A program made the translations under genes and the position numbers. Shown piece after piece: positions 50,102 to 61,940 of a stretch of 64,000 bases of DNA. Position 1 is the first letter of the stretch; the number at the start of each line of letters is the position of its first letter. Under the pieces are notes generated by a model that saw only the letters and a program-made list of their open reading frames with translations, did no database searches and had not been told where the DNA came from. The DNA is from Mauremys mutica (taxonomy: Eukaryota; Chordata; Testudines; Geoemydidae): contig NC_059075.1 of assembly GCF_020497125.1 (NCBI RefSeq), positions 29,052,003 through 29,116,002 on the forward strand, in the 5' to 3' direction.

Positions 50102-50526
50102 CAGCCGGCTGACTTTATCATTTTGATTTCTTTGTTACATCTAGTGTCTTTCTTATGAATCTCTGTGCAGCCCTCTTAGGATGAATGTGCCCTACAGATC
50201 ATGTCATTGCAAAAAATCTGATCACAACAGTTTTGAGGGAAGGGTTTGATTCACATTTGTAAAATGTCAGTGACTGATATAATATTAGGCTCAGAGAGTG
50301 AAATGCACCAGATAAAATCAGCATGTTCAAAAGACATTAAGAAGTGTCTGGTGCTACGTTTTGTTGAGTTGTTTATTTAACTGAACAATGGAAACCTAGA
50401 TGTTCCCATTGACTGATGCATTGCTAGTATTTATTTATGGAGACATGAATTATAATGTTGGTTAGATCACAAGTGCAATGAGTTCAATGATCTCTTCCTA
50501 GTCCCAGCTGTATTGGCACAGAGGAT

Positions 50527-50720
50527 GTCATAGCTTCCAAAGCCAGAAAGGACAACTGTGATCATCTTGTCTGACCTCCTGTATAGCACAGGCCATAGAA
50601 CTTCCCCAAAATAATTTCTAAAGCAGATTATTAGAAAAATATCCAATCCTGATTTCATAATTTGCTGCCCTATAGACAGTTGGAAGGATTACACTTTTAT
50701 CAGTAGATGTTGGTAAACAC
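50527..50720 (-). mobile_element. CR1 LINE 3' fragment
   Basis: CATAGCTTCCAAAGCCAGAA and TCTGACCTCCTGTATAGCAC with CATAGAACTTCCCC form the reversed 3' end of a CR1 subfamily, the same one seen at 42718. It fades out rightwards. Confidence 0.7.
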
Positions 50721-51951
50721 AGATTTCACCATATCACCAACCGTTGGAAAAATATTTCCATCGATAATTGAAATTTTCAGATCAGAAAAATAAGGAAAAG
50801 GCTATTTGGGAATTTAGAGTTTGTTTTAAGGATATTTACTTGCAATTTTGACATATGATGTTGACAATTTGTGTTTTAATGACCACAATGCTTTGACTTT
50901 TTGAATCTCAACGTCTACTATAATTAAACAGTTATTGTCTAACATGCCCATATTTTCCCACAACCGTGAACAACTGAAATTGATAAAAATCAGAAACAAT
51001 GATTAAAACCCACAATTTTGTGCCATTGTGAAAATTTACATTGATAAAAATTGAAAAAAAAAATGCTTAAAAATAAACATTGATGCCTGTCAAAATCAAT
51101 TTAAAAAAAAACAACAAATTCTGCCAAGCCTACCTATAGACCTTCAGCATGTTTCTATCCTCTCAAGCCACAAGGGAAACAAATGTGCTGCAGAGGTTTA
51201 TCTCTGAGTTAAATGTCTCCCATGATTACTTCTGGTCCAGTTTACTCCTTGTTGTGGGCAGTGCCTATGGGCACAATCTAGCCCTTAGAAATAAATACAC
51301 TTTTCTTCTTTTAATTTATATTTTCATAAGCACTGCATAAATTAATGGATATTAATTAAATGCATTAAAAAAGTGACAGTACGGTAGAAAAAAGTTTGAG
51401 TAAAGTCCTGTAAAAGCTATTAGTAACTGTAATACAATTCCTGCGTTCTTTTAAATTAATTCACCATCCTCCATCCAAGGTTAATATGATAGCAGCTCCA
51501 TCCCTGATTGTAGGTACTGCTACTTCTCCCAGATAAACCTTTCCTAATTTTGTTTAAAAGCCTGAACTTATCAGCATGATGTTTCTCTGTAAAACTAAAA
51601 CTGATCCTGCCGTAGATGGGCAATCACCAAGAGAAAAGACATTGCTCTCTGGCAGCAGAGCTGTACCTTTCTCTTTGTATCTGAATGCAATGTGGTGGAT
51701 GATGGAGCAACACAAAGAACCGTGGCCAGCACTTGATGACTTGCTGCGTCACGTGGTTCTCAAGCAATATCCATCCAGTACTCAGCAAGTAGGGTTTACT
51801 GCTCAGAAAACTGGTCCCAGATGTGAAATAACCTCTTTGTACATGTCTCAGGCCCTGGCGCAGTTCTATATTCAGGCTGAATGAAGCCTATCTGATTATA
51901 AACTACTTATCGGGGGGGATTCATGTATGTTTTTCACATTATCTTTTACAG

Positions 51952-52081
51952 CTCCCAAGTCTACCTTTTGCCCCACTGAAGAGACCTGGTGGCCAGGCCT
52001 GGTTATAATCATTGCGGTATGCTGCGCCACACTAGTGTTCCTTTTTGTAGTTGTCATCATTTGCTACAAAGCCATAAAAAG
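51952..52081 (+). CDS. PRIMA1: PRIMA1 exon 4: transmembrane segment
   Basis: Encodes the end of codon 82 to two bases of codon 125. CPTEETWW (88-95) precedes one hydrophobic span, about residues 98-119 (LVIIIAVCCATLVFLFVVV and on), followed by the basic stop-transfer YKAIKR. The block is nearly identical to the mammalian protein as I recall it. Acceptor TTATCTTTTACAG; donor GTAAGACTG at 52082. If the donor is not used, translation stops at the TAA at 52083-52085 straight after Arg125. The protein is a type I membrane protein, so the enzyme-binding part lies outside the cell. Confidence 0.96.
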
Positions 52082-54091
52082 GTAAGACTGGGGGCACCCT
52101 GATTGTGCCTAGGGCAGATCAAGTCCTCAAAGTGCTTTTAGATATCTGGCTGCCATCTTGCGTCCTGGTTTTCTTTCCCTAATGCAGCCTGTGACATCAC
52201 TGCAGTTAATAGCCTGTCTGTGTTTTCATTATAAAGCCAGTTTTTATAACCTGACTCTCTTCCTATGTAAAGGATGAATTTCAAAGCACAAATATTCAGT
52301 CCTGATGATGATTAAAATCTGTGAAATTCAGATTCGAATGGGTATTTCCTCCATAGTTTGGGTGCTGGGATATGTATCTAGGTTTTGGTCTGGCCCAGCA
52401 TAGAAGTAGGAGCCAGCTGTCATGTTCAGGTCTGGATCCAAGTCCAAGATTTTCCCCAGAATTCAAAGGTGTTCAGATTTGAGGTTACTGTCCACCACTA
52501 ATAATAATAACAATCGCTTAGACAGATACAGTACCCTGCAACCCAAACCCTAAGACACTTCATTTGGGGCTCTTAAACTATCCCTAATTCAGGGCTCCAA
52601 ATTGTCACCCTGAGACCCAAATGCATAACTGGGTGTCCTCATTTAATTCCATGTACACACTGTGTGTAGCAATCACTTCAGTTGCTACTAGTACAACCTG
52701 TAGCTGCCACTGGTACAGGCTAGATCTAGTTGGAAAACAAAAAAACCACCCCCTGACCACCCAAAAAAAAAATCACTTTTGTCTCATTTTCCAAGGAAAA
52801 TGTGGAGTTTTTGGTGAAAAAATCAAAAGTTGAAAAAATTTGGCCAAAACCTTCTGGTTTAAAACCAAAAATTTAGATTCAGAAATGCTTTCATGGTGCC
52901 TCCCGCTCCTGCTTTCCTCTATGGGCTAGACTCCCAGGCTGGATTATGTTTCCCATGGTAAACCACAGTCTTCCCTCTTACTGAGCTATCACGGTGCCTC
53001 AGTGGAGTCACTGGCCATGGACATATGATCTGGCCAGGAGACCCAGCCCATAGAGAAGAATGGGAGCATGAAGCATTACGGCAGCATTTCTGAATGGGAA
53101 TTTTGGGGGGCTTCTTGGCTGAAAACTGAAAAAGACATTTTTATACTTTTTGACAAAAGTAGAAGTTTGCTGCAGAAAAAAGATACTTTTGTAAGATATT
53201 TCATTTAGTCAGAAACCCGATGTTTCATCAAAAACAGATGGAAAATCATCCCAGATACAGACATCTCAATGTTGGAACATTGTACATGTTTTAAGAGCAT
53301 CCACAAAACCTATCCAGCGGATCAAGACAAGAAATGAAGAATAATGTAACCACTTGCAGCCAAAGGGAGGATGAGGATTCAGAGGGCAGAATGAAATGTT
53401 CTGTAGCTAACTTACTTTATTAGTGAGTAGACAGAAATCAACTTTTCTTTTTATAGTTTAGCCAAAACCTGTATTTTTATCAATTTCAAGGACTTCTAAA
53501 ACTTCCAGCTTAAATAGCTGAACTGTTTTAAAATGAAAATTTGCGGAGGACTGGATGGCTAATGGAATTGATAATTGGTAAAAAGTTCTCCATGGTTCTA
53601 ACCCAACCTCAATAGACTGAAAACTATTAGTCTCTCATGACTGTTCAGTGGCTTCATGTGAAAGAGTTCAGAGCTGCTGCGTGCCTCCAGAAAGTCAGTG
53701 GAAAGCCTATGGCGCATCTTGTTGCAGGGAAGAACAATATAGCTACCAGATAAAGACAACCTAAGCTGGAAGAACTGACAGGCATTTTCACTTCTCTGAG
53801 CCAAATGCTAGTTTAGCTGCTGAGTCTTATGCTGATGATTACATTATTGACAAACACTAAGCTGAGAGCTGCTCAAAGGGGGGATGAATGTCTATAAAAG
53901 AGAATCTCATTAACTGAAATTGGGTATTTTTCAGAGTAACTAGAGCATTTGTCCTCTGCAATGAATCCTTTCAGTAAAGTTATGTTGAATGGATGCCCTA
54001 GAGCTGTTGGCAATATTCCCCAAGAGTTGTTGCCTTGATCCTTTTTGAGGAATATTTATTAGTAAGCCCTAGGAAATGAGACAAAATATGA

Positions 54092-54175
54092 CCTGAAGAG
54101 CTCTGTGGAGCTCAAAAGCTTGTCCCTTCCACCAACAGAAGCTGGTCCAGTAAAAGATATTACTTTCAACATGGA
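54092..54175 (+). repeat. Fragment of the fold-back retroposon family
   Basis: CTGAAGAGCTCTGTGGAGCTC, then AAAAGCTTGTCCC, CCAACAGAAGCTGGTCC and GTAAAAGATATTAC match one arm of the elements at 3889 and 22574. CTGAAGA and the stem GCTC/GAGC are intact; the GAAA box is changed. Confidence 0.7.
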
Positions 54176-54729
54176 GAATCATCTGTTATGATTAAACAGC
54201 TTGTTTTTTGGAAAGTCTGAGAAATCCCCAACTGTATTCCCTGTTCCTGTTTCCATTACTCTCATCTGTCCAGATAGGAGAAACAATATTTTGGGATAAG
54301 CAAAAGGAAGTTAAGGGAATGAACCTAGGTGGCCCTCCGAGGCAGGTTACATTCTAATATGTTCTCTGTTCCTAGCAGTGTCTTTTCAGTCCGTAGTGAC
54401 ACTTTGTACATGTGTTTTGTCTTGGTCTGTGTATTATGAAAAGCATGCTACTTGCCTTTCGAAAGCTGCTAGTCCCTCCAAGCCTCCCTCCCCACTCTGT
54501 ATCATTATTCATCTTCCGTTACTCTTCACTTGGCACCTTCTTTAACATCACACCCTATACCTGGAACTGAAGCCCACTTCTTGTGCACCAACCAATCTCA
54601 TTCCCATACACACCTGTCTTCATGAAGCCTTCCAACACTGGCGCAGCCTGCTTCCTTTCTCATTTGACCTATGGAGCCTATATTTCTGTGGCTAAATTAG
54701 ATTGTGAATTCACTGAGGCATGAACCTCC

Positions 54730-55540
54730 TTTCTTCAGATAGAGGCACAGAAATCAGAACCACTCCAGTTCCAATCCTTGCTCTGACACTGACTTTCTCT
54801 GTAGGCTTGAATGAGCGACAAGAGGCTACTGGTGCCCTAGTCTCTCTGAGTTGAACGGGAGTAGCTGTGGAGTGGATGCACTGCAGCCAGGCACACCGGG
54901 AGAAGTTACCCTATGAGTTTCTAAGCAGTGCATGTTGGTGTGACTGCTACATGAGCGCTCTCCACTCCATGCCTGGCTGGTACAGAGGACACCATGGTTA
55001 TGGCCCTCCCTCCTCATGCCAGTTCAGGCAGTTAGAGCCTGTACTGGCACTAAGAGAGAGCATAGCCTTTGTTCCCGTCACAGTGTAGCTGATCCCCCTA
55101 CAGTCAAGTTGGAAAAAGCAGAGGCTCCTTGTACTGTTTCTCCTTGTGTACCTGAGATGGTATTAGGAACAATCTGGCCCTTAACAGCTCAGTTTCCTCA
55201 TCTGTAGACAGGGCCAGCTTTAGGACGTGCTGGGCCCAACTTGAAAGAGCTGCCGCCGAAATGCCGCCGAAGACAGTGAGCGGCCACTGAAGATAGCAGC
55301 GGCAATTCAACGGCAGCTCAATCGGTTGCCGCTGTTTCCGGCGGCACTTCGGCAGAAGGTGTGGGGCCCCTCTTCCAGACGCTGTGGGGCCCGATTCCTG
55401 GGAATCGGGGGAATCACCCTAAAGCCAACCTTGTCTGTAGAACAGGCATAAGAAAATTTACCTACTTCCCAGGGGTGTCATGGGGATGCATTACCTGATG
55501 CTTATTAATGTATTTGAAGGGTACAAGTGTCAAGTATTAT
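54730..55540 (+). repeat. MIR-like SINE pieces, partly split by a hAT MITE
   Basis: AGATAGAGGCACAGAAATCAG and TTGCTCTGACACTGACTTTC (54738-54799) and, further on, CAGTTTCCTCATCTGTAGA (55190-55208), then ACAGGCATAAGAAAATTTACC (55442-55462), follow MIR order. The last two are separated only by the hAT MITE at 55209-55433. Confidence 0.55.
55209..55433. mobile_element. hAT MITE, 225 bp
   Basis: Ends CAGGGCCAGCTTTAGG and CCTAAAGCCAACCTTG; perfect 8-bp duplication TCTGTAGA (55201-55208 and 55434-55441). The interior is GC-rich with GCCGCCGAAATGCCGCCGAA. Confidence 0.9.
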
Positions 55541-55701
55541 TATAATGTCATATGTTCTTTAAAATCTTGCACATGCTTATGGCACTCTAGCATTCCTAGA
55601 TTGTTAGTTCTTTGGCAGAGGGGTCATGTTTGTAAAACACCAGGAAGAGTAGAATCTTGGTCCTGATTGGGGCGTCTGGGCATTACAGCTATATTAATAT
55701 G

Positions 55702-56405
55702 GGGGTTGGCTACACTTGCAGATGTAGAGCGCTGGGAGTTAAACCAGCCTTCGGAGACCGCAGCAGGGAAAACACCGCCATGTGTTTACACTGTCAGTTG
55801 CAAGCGTGGCCACATTAGCAGCTCTTGCAACGCCACAAAGATCAGTGCATTGTGGTAGCTATCCCAGTGTGCAAGTGGCTGCAGCGTGCTTTTCAAATGA
55901 GGGGGTGGAGTGTGACTGGGAATGTGTTGTGTGTATGTGGGGGGAGAGTGTGTCAGCATGCTGTCTTGTAAGTTTAGACAGCAGCAGACCCCCTCTCCCC
56001 CCCCGCATCTCTCTCTCACATACACTCACAGCATTCCACAATAATGGTTTGCTTTGTCCCGGAGCAGATAAGCATGCCGCCTGTCAGAAACAGAGCTTTG
56101 AAAGGGGATATCCGCATGCCTGCAACCAAGTTCAAAACAATGACCAGAGTGGCCACTTGACTTCAGGGGATTATGGGATGTTTCCAGAATCCAATCACAG
56201 CGCAGTAATGCAACACATTGTCCACACTGACACCCGGGCATTTCAGCCGGGCACAGCAAGCTTTATGCTTCTCGTGGAGGTGGATTACCAGCTCTCCAGC
56301 TGCAGAGTCCAGGTGCTCTATGTGCCTTGCCAGTGTGGACACCTCAGAAGTTAGGACACCCGGGGCTGATTTAATGTGCTCTAACTTGCAAGTGTAGCCA
56401 AGCCC
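55702..56405. mobile_element. Harbinger-like MITE, 704 bp
   Basis: Ends GGGGTTGGCTACACTTGCAG and ACTTGCAAGTGTAGCCAAGCCC; ATG flanks both sides (55699-55701 and 56406-56408). Same family as 32317-33147 (shared GAGCGCTGGGAGTTAAA, TATCCCAGTGT and CAAGTGGCTGCA). Non-coding despite long chance frames. Confidence 0.72.
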
Positions 56406-57523
56406 ATGGACCATTGCTGCTATTATACACTAATAAGTCTTGCCATTGTAACACCAACAGACCCCGGTTGTCGGCGGGCGGGATCAAGCCTCGACCTCTG
56501 GAGCTTAATGCATTAGCCTCTACAGCATGAGCTAAAAGCCAATTGGCTGTTAGCTAAGGCTGTAGAGCAGACTCATTTAACTCTCATTCTTTCTAAGTGG
56601 TCTGGGTGCCACTAGATGGGACAGAACACCACGCCCAGGAGGTGCGTGGGTTACACTATCACCATACATACCTTGTTTTGTGCAATTAGCACAAAATTAA
56701 AAAATTCTAGCTAACCCATCAGTTACAGGCAAAAAAGAGAAAAGTCTACATAAAAAACATCACAGCAATGTAACCTCTGATTCCTTAAAAGAAAAGCCTA
56801 TGTGGCATGAGATCAGTCACCACAGTGCAGCCCACTATGAATAAAAAATACAGATATATATTTCCCTCAAAGTGTGAATAAGGGAAAAGTCAGTAGCAGA
56901 CCCACTAGCATCGCTGTGCCAGTGGACATTGTTCCAAGTAATCTTACTGCAAGAACCTTCTGGAAACGTGGGCTCACGTTTGGTTGGGCCCACAAGTGAA
57001 GTGAGTTGTACAGCCTTCACCATCAATGGTTGCTATGTCATGTTTGTCTGTACCATGCAGTTTGACATGGTTAGCAGTATTGGTGCTAAGAGGAAGCTGA
57101 GCAATGAAATAACAGGAGTCAGATGGGTCTCAGGTGCAGTAAGAGTTAAAAGTTACATGCAGGAAAGCTTGGACAGAGATTTATTTGCACAGCGCTTGGT
57201 TCGACTGTATTAGTCCCTCACTTTCATAAGAATCAAATTTAAAGCAGAAAAAAAGAAGAAAAATCCTGTTGTATTGAGACTTAAATCTCATTTGGTGGTT
57301 TCAAAGGGCCAGATTCAATCAAACTCAGTCTGGTGTCTGCCTGTTTCTGTGAGGAGAAGCGGGGGAGTGACCATTCTCAATGCAACAGTAACTCAACAAC
57401 ATTTTTACTGAATCTGGCTCAAAACTGTCTCTCTTGCTTTTGTTTTATTTTTAATGCTGGAAGTTCATGAGAGTATCAGCTTTAACTTTACAATTCACAA
57501 CATACAATACAATGTATTAGTGC

Positions 57524-57871
57524 CAGGGCCGGCTCTACAGTTTTCGTCGCCCCAAGCAGCGCACCGAATTGACGCCGCGGACGGTGGGGGCAGTCCGTGT
57601 GCCCTTAGGGCGGCAGGCACGTTTCCTCGGCGGCAGCAATTCGGCGGCGGCTTCTATGTTTAGCTGAAGCCGCCGCAGACAGCTAAACATAGAAGCTGCT
57701 GCCGAATTGCCGCCGCCGCAGAAACGCGCCTGCCACCCTAAGGGCACAGGGACTGCCCCCGCCGTCCATGGTGGCAATTCGATGTGCTGCTTGGGGGCAA
57801 AACAACAGGGACTGCTACCCCTTGCCGCCCCAAGCACCAGCTTGGAATGCTGGTGCCTGGAGCCGGCCCTG
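57524..57871. mobile_element. Palindromic GC-rich hAT MITE, 348 bp
   Basis: Ends CAGGGCCGGCTCTAC and GGAGCCGGCCCTG. The two halves are inverted copies: CAGCTAAACATAGAAGC at the centre pairs with GCTTCTATGTTTAGCTG, and the CCCTAAGGGCAC blocks pair too. Flanking 8-mers ATTAGTGC and ATCAATGC match at six positions, a worn target duplication. Confidence 0.8.
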
Positions 57872-58674
57872 ATCAATGCTTTTCATGTGAAAAATTATTG
57901 CCAGAGTCAAATCTGCATGTGGCTCTCTCTTGGCTTCCATTAAAATCAGTGGACTTGCACCAGTGTAAACTTGATGTAAGGAAGATTGTAATCAGTTCCT
58001 CTGTTTTCATTTCTAATAGCACAGGGTATCAATCAGCTTTAATGCTTAGAACACCAGTGAGATGTGCCAGACAAATTATATGCTTAAAAAGACATGCTAG
58101 ATCAATTATATGCTTAGAAGGACATATATGCGACAGATTTCCAAAGGGGCCTCAAAAATTGTGAGTGCAGATTGGATTTCTTGTACATAGTTTTTCACAG
58201 CCTAGTTGTGCACCTGAGAAATGTATATTTGTGCATGCAAATAGTATTTGTGCATGCATATTGTGATGTTCAACACCCAATGATTGGCTATCAGTACCCT
58301 ATCTGTATATGCACGAATTCTTGGCATGCACTGAGCACCAGGAGAGCTCACACACTGATGTGTCATGCTTGTAATGAGGTTATATATTTTGTGGCAGCAC
58401 CCTCATATTTTAGACAGAAAGGACACCTCAGGAATGTAAAGTTGCTATTTAGTTTCTTTTTATTTTCTTGCTGACAGAGTGGTAGATACTTTCTTTCATG
58501 AAAGATATTTATCATCTGACATTATTCAATGTCATCTGAAAATTATTTAAGAACTGGCCAAATTTAAGGACTGGCCCTTACATACCAAGAGCAGCCATAA
58601 CCTGTAACATCTTTCATTCAGGAATTTCTAAGAAATGTACAGAACACTAGTTTGAACTCAGAACAATACATGTA

Positions 58675-58770
58675 GTAGATGTTGTTCTATGCGTTTTGCT
58701 GATGGGGAAACTGAGGCACAGAGCATTTAAGAGACTAGCTAGTCACACAGCCAGTAATTATTGGTGATGT
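58675..58770 (-). repeat. MIR-like SINE fragment
   Basis: GATGGGGAAACTGAGGCACAG followed by AGTCACACAGCCAGTAATTA is the reversed 3' half of a MIR-like SINE. Confidence 0.65.
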
Positions 58771-60487
58771 ATTATAACAGCTATACCAGCATATCTGAGA
58801 AAATGAACAGTTCAAATTCAAAAACATTTGTAGTTATTTTTCTAGTATGTCTCTGTAAAGTCTTGTCACTCCTGCCCTTTCCCTTGAATGGGTGCGGGTG
58901 CATCCTGTTTAGTAAATGCAGATGAGTCAAGAAAAATCAGTAAATAGCTTAGGATGCAGGGAGAGGGAGAATGGACATTTGACCCTCCTGGAGTTACTCA
59001 AATTGCTGGTTGAACTCAAGATAATTCAATGTGAGCTTGTTGTCTAAGCAGTGCTATGTGGCCCACATCCTCAGCTGGTGTAAATCAATGTAATTTCAAT
59101 GAACTCAGTGGAGCTATGCCCATTGAAATCATCTGAGGCTCTTGTTGTCTCTTAAACTCATTTCTACGTTCCCTTACAATGTAAGCACTTAGATCATAGT
59201 ACAACAGTAAGATTGGGGGGAGGGGCAAAGAGGGGAAATAGACAAGTAAGGAGGATGAGATGAGGGAAGGAGGGAGGGTGATGCATTACATAATCCTATT
59301 TCTGTAACTCACTAGTATGTCATCATCTTACTAAAAGAGGACTAAGATATTTATATAAAAGTAAAAAAAAATACTCCTGACTTCTTATGTAAAGTTAAGA
59401 GACAGCAGCTATCTCCTGAGACGTGATGGGAATAGCCAGCCTGAGCATCCCAAGTCTCTGTGCCATCGGATGCTCCAGGTATTGGACTTCCTAGAAGATT
59501 ATTTCAGATTATTTTTCTGTGTGTGAAAAGTCTGCATTAAAAATCTATAGCACATCCTCACTCTCTGAGATGACCTTTCAGCAGCCCATTTTGTCCAAGG
59601 AAGTGACTTCTCAGGTCTGCTGGATTTGTGGTAGGATGAATAACTCTGTTCTCAATTGTATATCAAAGGGTTTGCGGACAAAAAATACTCTTGCTAAATC
59701 AGCAGGAAAAAGCAGGCCCATATTGGTTAACAATTTCACATAACAGATGTTTTGCTCATTCTTGTAGCTTAGCAAAGTTACAACAGTTACATATACGCTC
59801 CATAGCACAGGGGAAAGATACCCTAAATACTTACATATGCATTTCCTTAAATAACTGGCACATTCACCTTCAAATCATATTCTAATAGAACAAAACACTA
59901 TGTTGAAATAAAGTGACTGGTCATATTTAAACTGACAAACAAGAAAATTTATAAATTAGGTATTCCAGAGGGTCTAATATCCAACATATGACATTAAATA
60001 CCTTACATGCTGCAGTACCCAGGCACTGGGTGGCTTCAGGATGTACTAAATAATCAAGGGAACCTTGAACTGCCTTTCTACATTTAGCTAAATGAACCAG
60101 TGGTACTCACAGGAAAAGCACTGCTTGTTATGGGTTGGACTGAGTAAATGACATAGACTAGGGGCAAGACGTATTCTCTTGGTAGAGGCAGAATGTATGC
60201 TAAAATGCAATGGAAAAAATATGTATCATCTATTAGAATAGCTTTTAGTAGGTTGATGAGAGAGTTAAAATTAATCAACAATGTGGCCAATGCAGGAATA
60301 TCATTAGTCAAGGTTTGGAAGAAGCTCAAGCTAACTCATCTAGCTAGAAGACTGGGACATAGGATTGTGATGATGGACATTGTGTAAGCAGAAGACAAAC
60401 CCTTTATGAAAGCAGCTTCAATGTACACTGCCACCCAGAACCCCATTTCCAGGACCCAAAACCAGATCCCTCCAACATGGAAGGGAG

Positions 60488-60749
60488 CAGGGGCGGCTCC
60501 AGGCACCAGCACGCCAAGCGCGTGCCTGGGACGGCAAGCCACGGGGTGCGCTCTGCCGGTCGCCACGAGGGCGGCAGGCAGGCTGCCTTCAGCGGCATGC
60601 CTGCGGAGGATCCGCTGGTCCCGCGGCTTCGGTGGACCTCCTGAAGGCAAGCCACCAAATCCGCGGGACCAGGGACCTCCCGCAGGCAAGCCGCCGAAGG
60701 CAACTTGCCTGCCGTGCTTGGGGCGGCAAAATACCTAGAGCCGCCCCTG
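60488..60749. mobile_element. GC-rich hAT MITE, 262 bp
   Basis: Ends CAGGGGCGGCTCCAGG and CCTAGAGCCGCCCCTG; flanking GAAGGGAG (60480-60487) and CAAGGGAG (60750-60757) differ at one base. The interior has inverted GC-rich blocks (CCGCGGCTTCGG and related). Confidence 0.85.
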
Positions 60750-60807
60750 CAAGGGAGTCAGTCCATAGAAAATGCAGTTCCTCAAGGAGTAGTACTTTGA
60801 CTCGGAG

Positions 60808-60866
60808 ATGAATTTGGAAGGAAAAGGAAGTGGAAAAGGAATTTGGAAGGATTTCGAAGTGGCCAG
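60808..60866 (+). repeat. Imperfect tandem duplication
   Basis: GAATTTGGAAGGA is repeated about 30 bp apart, each copy followed by a GAAGTGG-containing purine-rich stretch. A local duplication. Confidence 0.6.
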
Positions 60867-61194
60867 AAAATCAAAAAAACAGTAAGTCCTAGAAAACATA
60901 TTATAGCCTGAGTACCTCAAGTTTTTCCACACAAAGTTCATCTATAATTTTATGGTCATCATAAATGGATTGGCTGAGTGCTCTGCCATCTTTAATCACA
61001 GCACGAAGGCCAATGAATGTGTTGCTTGGCTTGTATTTCTAAGCACAGTACTATGGATTTAGTCTCCTCTTGCACCTGGTAGTGAGGTTTGTGGTGGACC
61101 CACTGATCACATACTAAATATTCTGAACAACTAGTCTTACTCTCGGCATGAAACTTCATGCAGTGTCATTTTTACCTGTGAAGAAATGTGAGAA

Positions 61195-61290
61195 AGACAA
61201 GGTAATTTTGGTAATATCTTTTATCGGACCAACTTCTACTGGCGGAAGGGACAAGCTTTCAAGCTACTCAGAGCTCTTCCCCAGGTCACC
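61195..61290 (-). repeat. Fragment of the fold-back retroposon family
   Basis: Contains GTAATATCTTTTATCGGACC and AACTTCTACTGG, then GACAAGCTTTCAAGC and GAGCTCTTCCCCAGG. On the minus strand the hammerhead-like core reads CTGGGGA, stem AGAGCT/AGCTT, then an intact GAAA. One arm only. Confidence 0.7.
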
Positions 61291-61940
61291 TGTTGTTGTG
61301 TTATTTCATTTTGACCAAAATTTACTGAACCTGAACTTAACCAAATTGAATTAAAATTGAGTATTGTCTAAAAAGAAAATTATCCTTACTTCCAGCAATC
61401 CATGAAATTTGGCTATTAACACACGTCGGACCCACATCTTTGCTAACCCAACCTACGTTTATCATATTTCATGTGTAGACACATTCATTCCACTGTGAAT
61501 AAGAATGTTGTTGTCTTAATGTAAATTAAGGCGGAATCCAACCCTTAATTTACATAAAAGCTGTGTGTGAAGGGGACTGGATATCTCAGGGCATTGGGTA
61601 ATGGTATAAATACCTTTTAGCTCTAAATTGTTAGTTCAAATCCAGACTATGGGCTCTACTGTGCAATGACTTTCATGGGATTACTTGTGAGAGTGTGTTG
61701 CATAACCAAGCCCTAAAGGCGTAATCCAAATCCCACTGGACTCAATGAGACCCATTCCATTGACTTCAATGGCACAATGGGGTCTTAGTCTGCACGTACT
61801 GAAAGTTGGTGCCATCTGATGGCTGTTTAATAGTCAATGTGACATGAGTTTGGTGGTCCTGGTACATAAGTGACTGTCTCATCAAAAATCACTGCTACCA
61901 CTTGTTAGCAGTTTCATTGGACAGATTAAGGATTGAATGG

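Larger units (their letters stand above)
12538..51951 (+). other. PRIMA1: PRIMA1 intron 2 (39.4 kb, phase 1)
   Basis: The intron runs from GTAAGTAAAG to TTATCTTTTACAG. No gene or RNA was recognised on either strand; the identifiable content is repeats, listed one by one. Stretches where I see nothing identifiable include about 12540-13930, 19230-20200, 21600-22560, 22810-24170, 24830-25990, 26790-29850, 30180-30590, 30920-32160, 34010-34920, 35660-36730, 36860-38090, 39000-40900, 41050-42700, 45600-46100, 48930-49740 and 50720-51950. These contain only short worn MITE pieces or simple AT-rich sequence. Confidence 0.85.

Noticed and set aside
55782..56354. A 190-codon open frame.
   Set aside because: Falls wholly within the Harbinger-like MITE at 55702-56405 and has no transposase motif.
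59214..59280. Purine-rich patch as a possible regulatory tract.
   Set aside because: Simple GGGA-type low complexity; nothing beyond composition supports a function.
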